NCBI RefSeq assembly: GCF_002234675.1
Contig: NC_019872.2
Location: 8,324,950-8,388,949, forward strand
Reading direction: 5' to 3'
Length of the DNA: 64,000 bases
Source: Oryzias latipes
Lineage: Eukaryota > Chordata > Actinopteri > Beloniformes > Adrianichthyidae
A program made the translations under genes and the position numbers. Every line of letters starts with the position of its first letter. Position 1 is the first letter of the stretch. This document shows positions 1 to 10,905 of this stretch, one piece after another. The notes under the pieces were generated by a model. It had not been told where the DNA came from and ran no database searches. It worked only from the letters and a program-made list of their open reading frames with translations.

Positions 1-1355
1 ATATGGAACTTTATTGAATGAGATACAAAAGTGTTTGTGCACTGGTTACTTGTATAAATACACGCACGCGCACACACACAAACACACAGTGAAGAGCACA
101 CAAGCTAGACATTTGAACTGGAAGGAGACTTTCTGTCTCAAATCCTAATTAGGAATTTGCAAAAGACTTTGCAATAATCCTTTGGATGGCCTTAACTCCC
201 TGCATTCCCCCTTAGCATAATCCCCGTCACTCTTTCTTACACATATACACACTCAAACACACACTCAAACACTCACTTTGATTGCAGAACACCTGACTCA
301 CGGGTGGCAGTGCTAAAGAGTGTGCTGTTGTTGTTGTGGGTAATGTAGCAGAGTTAACATAATACTCTAAATTACTACAACATGTAGTGTTTATACACAT
401 GATAGCAACTGATGAACAAAATCTGTGTGTCTGTCTGAGCGTGTGCTGCTCTGGACTGTGGCTCTGTGTGCCGCTCTAATTGAGCAGCAGCTGTGGGTAA
501 TGCTTGTGATATTTATCAGGCCGACAAGGTCAGGTATGATAACGATCTGGGTTTCCAGATTTGGTCTCGGGGTTGCAGGACATGGTCTTATCTCGGGGCC
601 CCTCCTGCTCTTATTATAAAACCTCTAATGAGTGACAAAGACCACTTAATGGAGCAAAGGAGGGGGAGCTCCTGTTTGCTGGTTCATTACCGCGCAACTT
701 TAAGTCTTTCATTTATGATTGCTCAGGCCTAACAGCCTACTTCAATTCAAGGAGCAAAAGTAGAGAGAAAATATATTAACCGAGGTATTTCATGACCTTT
801 GCGACCTTTTGTTTTCAGAACAAAACATTTCGGTGAAAGAAGAATGGTTCACAAATCTGTGCAATCTTCTGGAGCAATTCTTTTACATGATAACAGTGCT
901 GTCAGAAGAGATGCAAAGTAGTGCAAACCCCAAACGTGGGAGGTTGAGGTTTTTGCTGTTTTCTCAATACCGTTTTTCTTTCCTAATTGTTATAACAATT
1001 GAATCCCACAAGTTATGTGCCAGCAGAGAACCCCATACAGGAGGATGCACAAAAACTAGCAGCAATTCTGTGATTCTCTCAAGAATCTTTTGAACACATG
1101 AATACACACAATGAATATATATTCATGAATATGAAGTGAATTGGGTCACTTTGGCGTTTTAACTCAAATAATTGTTTCAGTTACAAATCTGAACAAAAAA
1201 CTCAATTTAGTACCAGTATAAAAATAAGCTGATTGAATGGAATCAAATGAACATTTAAAAAAAGTTTGAGCTCTAATATTTTGTCAGATTTCTGAAATTT
1301 GATTGAAGAGAAAACTTTTTTGTTTTTGTTTAAACAACTTTAAGCAAGTTTTCAG
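1..1355. other. Non-coding intergenic DNA
   Basis: No convincing exon is visible. It opens with CA-rich simple sequence near 60-95 and 240-275. The only stretch that looks constrained is 490-730, listed separately. Short ORFs here lack codon bias and recognisable motifs. Confidence 0.6.
490..730. promoter_or_regulatory. Candidate cis-regulatory element with GATA-type motifs
   Basis: Within about 90 bp there are three GATA-type cores: TTATCA near 513, TGATAA near 538 and TTATCT near 588. They are followed by homeodomain-type TAAT/TTAAT cores near 627 and 647. The stretch has balanced base composition and no simple repeats, unlike its flanks. That pattern resembles a conserved non-coding enhancer, but no alignment supports it, so this is inference from motif density only. 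Confidence 0.25.
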
Positions 1356-1359
1356 GTCT

Positions 1360-1605
1360 AAGGTACGGTGCTGGTGCTGCGGTGAATAGGTTCTGGTTCA
1401 AATCCCAGATGAGTTTATTTTTTGTTGAGTTTGCATATTCTCCCTAGGTTTTCTCTGGGCACATCTGCTTTCACTCACATTCCAAAAACATGCTTCATGA
1501 GTTGATGGGTGCCTCTAAATTGTCCCTTAGGTGTGAGTGAATGGCCCTGTGATGGACTGGCAAACTGCCCCGTGGCCCTGAAAAAGCTGGTTTAGACTCC
1601 ATTGT
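1360..1605 (+). repeat. Degenerate SINE-like repeat copy
   Basis: It shares blocks with the better copy at 1735: a B-box-like GGTTCAAATCCCAG near 1393, 'ccaaaaacatgctt' near 1482, 'aaattgtccctta' near 1517 and 'ccctgtgatggactgg' near 1545. The order matches a widespread teleost dispersed repeat with a tRNA-like head. The copy is diverged and lacks a clear poly-A or microsatellite tail. Confidence 0.6.
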
Positions 1606-1732
1606 TCAATGTCTCCACACAAGACAAAGGAGAAATGTAGGTTAACAAATACATGTCTTTAGTTGTGTGTATGCCACTATTGTGAAAGTAGCCAAACACA
1701 AATATAACAATATGTTCCACATGTTGGAAAAA

Positions 1733-1985
1733 TGATGGCAGCACTGTGGTGTAGTGGTTAGTACTCTCATCTTAGGCTCTGGATCGAATTCCGGCTGGGT
1801 CCTTTCTGTGTGGAGTTAGCATGTCACTTACATGTTTTCTCCAAGCAGTCCATCTTCCTCCCACCATCCAAAGACATACTTCAAAGGTTAATTGGTGATT
1901 CTTAATTGTCTCTAGGTGTGAATTTGAGCGCATGGGGCCCTTCGATATGAGTGTGTGTGTGTGTGTGCGTGCGTGCGTTTATCCT
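1733..1985 (+). repeat. tRNA-headed SINE-like repeat
   Basis: The 5' part has an A-box-like 'tggtgtagtggttagta' followed by a B-box-like 'ggatcgaattccgg' at RNA polymerase III promoter spacing. The body continues with 'tgtggagttagcatgt', 'tcctcccaccatccaaagacat' and 'ggttaattggtgattc', the usual order of this teleost repeat. It runs into a GT/GC-rich simple repeat near 1950-1980. It is a dispersed element, not a functional tRNA, because no acceptor stem closes. Confidence 0.7.
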
Positions 1986-2497
1986 TTTATCCTTTGCAGA
2001 GGCCTACTCCACCACACTGCCTGACTCCAATTCCTGCAGGAGAAGATTGCGGCCTCCTTCCTTCCTCCTTCAGGAGGCTGGGCGAGTAGCATAAAAGCCT
2101 CAGTAGCCCTTGTTCCAGTGGCAGCTGAATTCCCTGAGAGGGATCTGTATTTTCAGCTTGCCTCTGCTGTCAGATTTGGCTTTTAGGAGCCTGTGGAAAA
2201 AGCTTTTTTGTTGTGGTCTTTATGGTTTTGTCTTAGTACTGTCCCTCTGGTTTAAGTTCCACTTTAGGTTGTGTTATTTGTCTTTTGTGGTACTTTGGGG
2301 GATGTCTCCAGTTTATTAGTACATGATGACTAGTGCCTGTGAATTAAAGTTTTGTTCCTCATACTAAATGTCATCTTTAACCCCATTGTGTTCACTCCCG
2401 CTCCTGTCCATCTAATAAAGGGCTGCACTGTCAGTCTAAACCCTACCGGCTTTAATTTTTTCTTTATGTTGCCTGTTTTCTTCTTCCCCCTGGGGTG

Positions 2498-2632
2498 GGA
2501 TGTAAAGGATGGACTGGCAACGTGTCCCAGGGTGTACCCTGCCTTTGCCAAACAGCAGCCAGGGTGCACTGCAGCAGCCCCCTGACCCCAAAAGGGATTC
2601 ATCAGGTTCTAAAGTGAATGGATGGATGTTGG
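2498..2632 (+). repeat. 3' part of the SINE-like repeat
   Basis: It contains 'aaggatggactggcaacgtg', 'agggtgtaccctgcctttgcc', 'ccctgaccccaaaagggatt' and a terminal 'gaatggatggatg'. This matches the 3' half of the same dispersed family; the tRNA-like head is missing, so it is 5'-truncated. Confidence 0.65.
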
Positions 2633-2639
2633 AAAACTG

Positions 2640-2935
2640 CTTTGAGGTTTTTGCTCATCCTGGGTATCCCTTAAGATTACATCTTTTCAAAAGCTTTGCT
2701 TCCAATCATATTAGGTTCAGATTAGTTTGTTTTAATTCTTTGAACTTTTTTTCAATGCACCACTAAGTGGGAAAGAAATGTGAATAATTCATGTTGCAGT
2801 GTGTGGCCTAATAAATTAACCTCCGTTTGAAATGAAAATGAACTTGGAAAATAACTTGGAGTAAAGCTTAAGCAAAAGGAAAAACCTAAGCACAGCTGTT
2901 GTTCATACGTGGCCACCCAGAACAAACATTTACGT

Positions 2936-2981
<46 letters not shown>

Positions 2982-3600
2982 GTGTGTGTGTCTGGATGTT
3001 TGTGTGTGTGTGTGAGTGAGTGAGATGGCAGGACAGCTGCATAGGTCTATTCATAGTGCACCAAGACTGATGCCTCTATGCTCTTCTGAAAATCCACAGT
3101 CCCCCCCCCATCATCCAACTTATTTCTGTCACTTTTTCCACCAGAGCTTTTTTTTCGCAGCTGAGGTGACAGCCACATTGTCTAGAGGAAGGATGTATGG
3201 AGAAACTGAGCAGGTCACCACAGAAGCTGACAGAGAAATAGATAATAGTCTAACAATTAATGTCATCTGGAGATTTTTTCACAGCAATATCAAACAACGT
3301 CCTCCCACCATCCAAACAAGAACTGGATACTAGACGACCTCCTGGACCTGAACCTGGACTGCTGCAACACAGTAAAGGATCAGGGCTGTTAGTTTTAAGT
3401 TTCTAATGCCTTTGTTATTTAATAATTGTTGCACTGTGGTTCTTCATGGCTCTTCATCTTTCTTAATGTTTGTTCTTGGTCTAAAAAGAAAGAAGTGGGG
3501 AAAAACTGCGATGAATCTCATAAAATTACAAACAGTAACCATATAATCAACATTACATCCCTCAGTTATAATGAGGAAATTTACATCCGCGATTCCACAT
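2640..3600. other. Non-coding intergenic DNA with a GT microsatellite
   Basis: Apart from the microsatellite at 2932-3014 there is no recognisable gene or transposon. An open frame across 3016-3333 has no motif and begins in the repeat, so it is treated as chance. Confidence 0.6.
2932..3014. repeat. (GT)n microsatellite
   Basis: An almost pure GT tract of about 60 bp with one GC interruption, then a second short GT run at 3000-3013. It is likely length-polymorphic. Confidence 0.9.
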
Positions 3601-4668
3601 TTCCCATGAGTCTTAGGGGCTAAAGGCGGGGCCAACGCCCGGCTCGCCATTCTGTTGTACGTGTTTAAGAATTAGCAAGTAGCAGCAGTGCATGGAGGGG
3701 TGAACGGGAAAAGCTCTCCTTCCGCTTGTGTCGCAGCAGCGTTATGGGAGTAACAGGACTGGTTAGAAAACACAACGGTAAAATAAAGCAGCGGCGACTG
3801 AAAAGCGCGCGCCTCAGCGCGATACGCGCGCCTCAGTGCGGCGCGTGTGTCAGAATTCAGAAGCCTCTGCACTCCGCGGACGCCTCTGCGCTCCGCTCCC
3901 GCCCCGCGCGCTCCTTGTTTCCCCTACCTATCTACTACGACACCTCTGGCCAGGGCAGCTTCAAGGAGGAGCACTTCGTCCCCGTTGCGCCGGTGGACGG
4001 AGCAAATCGTTTCTGTGCAAAGCAATCGGACTTAATACTGTACGTTTTGTGTATGAGGGGCGGATGCGTTGTTACGTGTGGGAGCCTTCAGACTGCCATC
4101 GGCCCCGCAGCTCAATCAGCAGGAGAAGATGTCTCCAGCTCACACGGAGGCTGTGAGTTTTTCAAAGCAAAATTCCGCTTTTACGGTTTCCTTAGAAACC
4201 GTAAATGGAGTGTAAATTCACTCCATGCGCTGTTCTCTCCGTCACGCAGCAAACCGGCTTTTCCAAACCCGTTGGTGACGGTGGACTTTTTTACGCTGCT
4301 TTTAACGATTGCTTTTAACTTGAAAGCTTCATCATAATGTAGCGGCGATCACGTGCACGTTGGGTCTAATGGCCCCAAAGGATTCTGGGATGCGGCCGGG
4401 CATGCGTGTTTCGTTTTGTTGAACCATGACTGAAGTATCTAAGACCTGAAGTCAAGTCCATGCTGTTTGGCTGCTTAGAGGTGTGTTGAATAAAAATGCC
4501 TTGTGCTTGGTATTAGATAAAGAATACAAACTATTCACTGAGTTCGGAAGTACGTACATGTCGGCCGCCAATTAAATCCATAAATTAGCCGCGTCACTGA
4601 ATAAGCCGCAAGGCTGTAAGCGCAGGAAAAAAGTAGAGGCTTGTAGTCCGGAAATTACGGTATATATA
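3600..4668. mobile_element. CpG-rich block, probable transposon, with one TIR-like end
   Basis: The block is rich in CpG, especially 3790-3910, in an otherwise CpG-poor neighbourhood. Its right edge reads 'tagtccggaaattacggta', the inverse of the CCGTAATTTCCGGACTA terminus of a teleost DNA-element type, and the adjacent 'aataagccgcaaggctgtaa' also fits such ends. I cannot find the matching left terminus, so the element may be truncated or the left limit wrong. It contains a CACGTG E-box near 4351, 'ggattctgggatgc' near 4381 (ZNF143-like) and 'gggcatgcgtg' near 4398 (NRF1-like), so a CpG-island promoter of an unrecognised gene is the alternative. Confidence 0.45.
3744..4337 (+). other. Unassigned ORF inside the CpG-rich block
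   Basis: The open frame starts at 3726; a second ATG at 3744 gives about 197 codons. Residues encoded around 3930-4005 (IYYDTSGQGSFKEEHFVPV) use strongly GC-ending codons, which is what suggests real coding. The rest is arginine/cysteine-rich, has no domain I know and may be open only because the region is GC-rich. No neighbouring exon with matching splice sites was found. It may be chance, a captured exon within a transposon or an uncharacterised gene. Confidence 0.2.
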
Positions 4669-5690
4669 TATATATATTTTCTTCTTTCGTTTCTATTTTT
4701 TATTTATTTTATAACATTTGATTTTTTTTTCTAAGACATTTCATTTTTGTAAGATTTCATTTTTTTGGGATCAATATTTAGAGTTTGCTTTGTTTAGCAA
4801 GAGTGAAAACCCCTCTCAAAGTTGAAGCAAACAGGGAACAGAGTAAAGAGAGTAAATGCTGACAGACTGCACAATAGACCGAAGAGCAGTTTGTTACCCA
4901 ACAAGACTAAGTTGTGTTAGTGTTGTGCAAAACAACAAAGATAAATTTAGACACCCTGAAACAAGCATCACTTGCAACTGCATACCTTTTCTAAAAGGAT
5001 TTTCTGCTGCTCTCAAGAGTGCAGTGTGAAAGTAAAACCAATGCTGAACTATACTTGTGTGAAAGCTTTTTTTTTGTCCTGTCCAACATCTGAGCAAACA
5101 TATAGGAGCTTAATCCCTCTTGTGTTGGACAGATTTTGCTGCTACAATAGGGGGTTATGACACACAAGATGTATATTAATATAAACCCCTTTTGTAATTT
5201 AGGCTAAACTTTATTTATAATGAATATATTTGTATCCTTTTTTTGTTGGACCGGACGAAAAAGAAGAAGAGGGTAGAAGGAAGGAAGAAGGATGTTAAAA
5301 AGGGAGGTTAAGGAAATTGTAGGATGCTTGCAGAAGTGTGTGTTGGGGGTGGGGTTATGATCATTTATAATCATTGCTTTTAGGTGTGAATGTTCGTCTG
5401 AAGGCGTGGGGTCTGTCCATTCACTCAAATGTTACAAACATACCTGTTGGCTCCAAAGTTCTATACATACAAAAATGCTCACATGTATACAATAATACTG
5501 CAGTTCACACGCACCTATACATAAAAACCAACACATGTAAAGCATTTAATTCTGTCACGCATGCTATTCATACAAAGGTGAGTTGGCACCTGCGCTCAAA
5601 TCAGTGTTTATGTTCTGCTGAGGTGGATGATGGAGTGTAAAAAGTGGTGGAGTGCCTATTCATCCCCATACCAAGACCCCTGCCAAAGCA
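4669..5690. other. AT-rich intergenic DNA
   Basis: Contains a short (TA)n run at 4661-4677, T-rich tracts and a purine-rich stretch at 5257-5290. No gene or recognisable transposon is visible. Confidence 0.6.
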
Positions 5691-6370
5691 GCACCATACG
5701 GTAAAGCATTTAGTAGAAATCTGCCCGCTGGGCAATCACATCAGTCAACCGGACCAGGGCCAGCAGCACCGTCAAAGGGGCCCCAACGCCAGTGAGCAGG
5801 GTGGCACAGGTGCACAGAGAGTGCAAGCTCCAGCCCAGCCAGAGGAATAGTCCCCCCGCCGAGCCAGGGGACAGGTGCAGAGCCCCACCCCCAGAGACCC
5901 CCCAGCCCCAGACAAGCACCCCACCACCATCCGGGAGTTCTGGGCATCTCCCAGCCCCAGACACGAGCCAGGGCACCTCAAAGGAGACCCGCCTCACACT
6001 TCAGGCAACCACCCACCCACCTCATGGGAGGTCCAGGAGAGAGCAAGGCAGGTGCTGCCAAGCCCCGTCCAGGAGGATGCCCAAGAGAAATAGGGGTCCT
6101 CAAAGGCATTGTAAACATGGCCCGACCAGGCTCACCCACTGTTAAAATTTTGGAGAGGCCCAGCGGTCGAGGGCAAGGACAAGAACCCACACCACAGACC
6201 CACGGAGACCCCCAGGCTCAGATGTGATGTGATCCCCAGCTCATGGTCTTTCCAGAGAACTCAGGGATCCCTCTCCCTGCGTGGAGAGAGGGCCGCCGGG
6301 CCCAGGACGCCAGCACCCATGGGACTCGGCCGCCGTTGCAGAGGGCCTGGTTCCCCCACCAGAACATAGG
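5690..6370. repeat. GC-rich, C-rich block, probably repeat-derived
   Basis: About 680 bp of very C-rich sequence with sharp edges against AT-rich DNA. It consists of CCCAG/CCACC-type runs and overlapping open frames in several phases, as expected from low stop-codon frequency rather than coding. Proline/arginine-rich translations have no recognisable domain. The look is that of the C-rich untranslated part of a teleost retroelement, but I cannot name the family. Confidence 0.4.
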
Positions 6371-7160
6371 TCCCACCTTCCTTGTATAATGTATGTGTGT
6401 TTTTGTGAGTGGGTGTGTCTGTGTGTATATGGAGTGTATATTGTTAAGTCATGTGTTATATTTGTGTGTAATAAAGGGGTGCAGTTAAAATTGGCAGGTA
6501 GAACTTTGAGAGGAAATCTCTTGCTTGCTGGCAGTGATATCCAAGCACACCCCCCTCCCCACCTGCAAGGGTCCTACTTGCTAAGGTGCAATTAAAAACG
6601 AGAGGAAAGGGGTCAGAATCTATGCGGCAACCATGGGAGGAGGACCACTGCTAAGTAGCTCCACCCCCAAGTTGCATCTCACCCCCCCCCCCCCCCCCAT
6701 CATGATAAGTGGTTGTATGAGGAGGGAGGGTAGGTTAGGGACAGCTGCTAGACTGACCCTCAATGTGTGAAAGCTTTCTGAAGTGCAAACTCCCATAGTT
6801 GAGCAAAACTGTAAAAAGTTTGTAAAACTTGTAATGTAAAAAGTAACAAAAATCCACATTTTTTTAGAACAAATTCCCGGCATGAAGAACCATCATATCC
6901 TTTCCCCACTCAGCTCTTTTCATTTAAATCAGGAGAGTTGTTACCCAGATGAGACTGATAAAACCAGTAGATTCTCTGTCTACAACATCTGTTGCAACGT
7001 GCAACATTTTGATGTCTCTCGAGGGAAAGACGACCTTGAAAACTGAAAAGACTGAAACGCTTTCACCACATCACACCCTCAGTTCAGATGTTTCCGAAGC
7101 ACGCTCCATTTTATCAGTTACACCTGATTGCATCAGGAGTCTGTTCAATGAAACATACAT

Positions 7161-7198
<38 letters not shown>

Positions 7199-8190
7199 GC
7201 AGTCCCTGTTACTATTACTTTGTTTTCCAACACCTTGTCCCAAGGGTCTATAGGACCACAACTGCTAATACAGTCATTAGATGTAACACACACACAACAC
7301 ACACATACACAAAACGCATGCACACATAGAAAAACAAGCCACAACTTCCACAGCAGAAGCACATTTAACCAGATGCCCGGGGGGACAGCCACTAGGTAGC
7401 CGGAGGGAAGAATCCAGAGACACATAAAGATGGAGGGAAGAAAGATAAATGTGCAACATCTAAGGTCGCATTCCTCGTGGCACAGTTAGCTTCTGTCTTT
7501 GATTCAAATTTACATCAAGTTTAGTAACCCCAATAATTGGTGTTAACGGTGCTTTGTGCACATTCGTGCATGCCAGACAGTACCCTGACTTAAATGTGAC
7601 AGCCGTCTTCCTTGTTTGTGCAGTGCTTATTCCTCCATATTTGGGCATCCTTCCCATTTCCTGTGATGAATATGTATGTTAAAAGAAGGAATCCACCACA
7701 AACAAGCCACAGAGGACCCGTGTGCACTAACCTGAATAACAGAGTGCTCAGAGGTGCCAGTCAATGCAGCTGAAAAATTTACGCAAATTTAGATCGAAAA
7801 GAAAGTCTGTTTTTTCTGGTGAATCTGGCTGTCTCCCATAGTCATGTGACTGTGTGTTGTTTGTCTGTATGAAGCCGTCTGGTGACCTCTCTGGGGTGAT
7901 GACAGATGGGAGAGGCCCCAACAAACTCCAGTGAGTGCATATGAGACCAGTTCAAAAAAATCAAAGGATGGAAACATCAAACCAGATCCTCTGTAAATGA
8001 AATTCAGAGAAAGTGCGGCAGTGTCCAGATGTGTTAAGGCTTATTTGATGAGCTGCGTGTTTTGCTAAATGACAGGTGGCTAAAACACAGGTCTTCAACC
8101 ATCGATAAGTGTTTGAGTATCACTCTGACTACTCTGAACTCCATTTCCACCATAGTTAAATCGTAACCTCACACAACCCTTCTTATGACC
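6371..8190. other. Intergenic DNA with simple repeats
   Basis: Holds a 17-base C run at 6682-6698, a TCTA microsatellite at 7161-7198 and CA-rich sequence at 7285-7325. No coding exon is seen. Confidence 0.6.
7161..7198. repeat. (TCTA)n microsatellite
   Basis: About nine uninterrupted TCTA units. Confidence 0.9.
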
Positions 8191-8194
8191 TCAA

Positions 8195-8680
8195 GCTACG
8201 TTCACACCGCCCTCTGCAATTCAAGCGGCCACCTTCAATGAAAAGTCCACATAAACGCACGTAAATGCATCTTTCGGGTTCCTGTGTTCAAAACTCCCAC
8301 ATTCTCGTGTAGCTACGCAAGTTTCTATGCCCATTTTGGGACTATACTTACAAAGCACTCAACCATTGAATTCCCCTTTCAGAGTTAAACCAGGTCAAAC
8401 TTTGACCAATCATGCACTTGGATTTGGTATTGACGTATGGATGGCGTCCCCTTTAATTCACGGAAGTGCCAACCATTTGAAAATTGACAATAGCGGTTTG
8501 TGCCCGGCCAGAATAATATTTCACCAAGTCCTTCATATTGCGGAAATACAGCAGTAAAAAAAAGAGCCTGGAGCGAGATGCGTGACATGTCGCGCTAACT
8601 TTTCCAACTGTAGGTGGCAGACATAAATGGGGGAAAAAAGAAACCCGTCCCTGTATGTCATGTGTGAACACCATGGGCTA
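8195..8680. mobile_element. Possible short DNA transposon
   Basis: The stretch is bounded by inverted GTTCACAC (8200-8207) and GTGTGAAC (8662-8669) and differs in composition from its flanks. Eight matching bases are weak evidence, and no duplicated target site was found. Internal ORFs do not resemble a transposase. Confidence 0.25.
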
Positions 8681-8689
8681 AATGCGTGT

Positions 8690-9780
8690 TCAAGAATCCA
8701 TGAGAAGCACATTTAACATGTTATTGAATGCCCGTCATATGTCTATCGTTTGTCCGTAGCTTCACCAATGCCAAAAGTCCAGCTGATTTGAAAGGTCCTA
8801 AAAAGGTTTATTTCACTCAGAGACCCCAAGCTGAAGTATCTACCTCACAAAAATATTTTCCTCTGTAGCTGATTGCTCCCTTGACACCAGCTTACATATG
8901 GTAAATTTTTATGCAACTCATTCATTATTCATTTTCCCCAATGCAGTGTGGTCACCGCTGCCTGAGGCAGAACTCTTAATCCTGGAAAATGAGACAGTGA
9001 AGAAGTTTGTTCCTCTTACATTCGTTTCTGTAACATGGTGTGGGGGGGTTTATGTCATTTTTTTTATTTTTGTTTGAATATATTAAAAAACTGGTTCCTA
9101 ACTTGTTAAATAGATGTTTAAACAGTTTTCAAAAGTCTTTTCTGAAAAAAGGAAAACACAAAGACTTTACCTTTGAGGCTGCTGGATAATATAATAATCA
9201 AACCCACTAGTTTGACAGGTTTGGGTTCAGTTTCTCACCTTTTCATTTAAAGTTTTCCGATTCTGACATCGTGTTTGTCTATGAAGAAAATCATATTAGG
9301 CAACTAAAGGTTTAAAGGAAATTTGGCCTCTCTTTTTCTAACCTGCTAGCACCAGGCCTGCCACTAAGCTACTGCTAGAAACAAACATTGTCTGTTGTAA
9401 GCTAAACAGAGCAAAGTCTCACATGTCCTGAGCACAGTCCATATTCTATATTTATGACCATATTCCTGCAAGATTTAAAAAAAAAATACTCCCTGACTTT
9501 ACTGCTTTTTATTCAAAGAGTTTATCTACTTCAATTGCTAATTGGTGACAAGATTTATCTTCAAAGACAGATCTGATAAAAATCAGCAAACACTGGAAAT
9601 TAAAGGAAATATTTGACTAAAGGGTTTGTCAGTCTCCAATTCTTTAAGTTGTCCCATTTAAAGAGATGAGAGAGGTGTGTAATGTTCATAGTCGACACAC
9701 CTAAAAAAAAGAATCCAGGAAATCGCTTTGTGTGGTTTTTCAAAAATAAATTTGTATAACAGTGAAGAAAATAAATAATT
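8690..9780. other. Non-coding intergenic DNA
   Basis: AT-rich, with no exon, repeat family or strong motif that I can support. Confidence 0.55.
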
Positions 9781-9784
9781 TGTC

Positions 9785-10905
9785 AATATAACCATGGTTG
9801 GCTGGAGGTCAAATGTTTGTAGGCAAGTTCATTCCTCCATGTATTTTGGAGCTGGACAACGTGGACTTTCATCTCTCTCCACAGACTCTCTGTAGGATTG
9901 AGGCCTAAGACATGCTTAGACCACTCCAGAACCTTGAAATGCTGTAAACACTGACACTAATTTCATCATTTTGGGATCGTAGAGAACCTGGACGATCCTG
10001 CCACATTTTGTCCTCAACGCTCTCACTGATGAAAGGAGATTTTTACACAAAATCTCACTAAACATGGTCATTCATTTATTTCTTAACACAGATCAGTTGT
10101 CCCGTTCCCAAAGCATGATGGTTCCACCCCCATGCTTTATAGTGGGTGTGTTTTTCTTGGGACACAGTCCAGCATTTTTCTCCCTCCAAACATGGCGAGT
10201 GGCATTCATACCAGAGTTCCATTTTGGTGTCATCTGACCACATTAAATTTTCCCAATCCTCCTCAGGATCATAAATTGTCTCCTGCAAACGTTACCTTGA
10301 GCAAAGGAACCTTCGGAGCTCCACCGGATTTTAATCCATTACAACGTAGTGTGTTTTTGTAGTAAGTAACCTTTGTTTCTGTAGTTCCAGCTCTGTCAGT
10401 TGACCAGTGTTGCCATGTAGTCTGGTTGTTTCCTCATCATTATCAAGATAATTTGTACCCCTTAAGGTGAGATCTTTCATAGAGCTTTAAGGTGGAAGGA
10501 TATTGTCAGTGATCTTTTCTTTACAGTTTCTACAAATTTCTAATAATTTTAATAATATAATAATCTTTTCTCAACAAGCTGCTTGTTTGTTTTAGATTGG
10601 ATCATCCCAGTCTTGATCAGGGGAACAATCTTGTCCCTGGTGTCTTTAGACAGCTCTTTGGTCTGGATCATGATTGATTGGTTGCATTCTAAATGTAATA
10701 TGGATGTGAACAGGTGTCTGTTTTGACGTACTATAGTTCAAACAGGCGTCATTAATACAGGTAATAGGTGGAGGGTAAAGCTTCTGAAAGAAGAAGTAAC
10801 AGGGCTGCAAAAGACAGAATTTGCGTGTTTTTTGGAGCAAAAAACCTATTTTCTAGACCATTATACAAATACATTCTTTTTTTCTTTTTCTTTTTTAAAT
10901 CCCAC
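9785..10905 (-). mobile_element. Decayed Tc1-like DNA transposon
   Basis: Tc1 transposases cut and paste their own DNA through a DDE catalytic core and insert at TA. Here the minus-strand frame at 10,076-10,288 encodes EEDWENLMWSDDTKMELWY, which matches the segment around the second catalytic aspartate of fish Tc1 transposases (consensus W-x-x-V-x-[WF]-S-D-E). Downstream HTHYKAWGWNHHALGTGQL is a degraded version of the family's GGGS-x-M-x-WGC region. The DNA at 10,600-10,790 matches the usual sequence after the transposase in fish Tc1 copies. Frames are broken and the terminal repeats are not recognisable, so it is inactive. Confidence 0.75.

Noticed and set aside
1743-1800. A tRNA gene suggested by A- and B-box-like strings
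   Set aside because: The boxes continue into a known-type dispersed repeat body and no acceptor stem forms; it is a SINE head.
5792-6145. Proline/arginine-rich ORFs on both strands
   Set aside because: Open in several frames only because the C-rich block has few stop codons.
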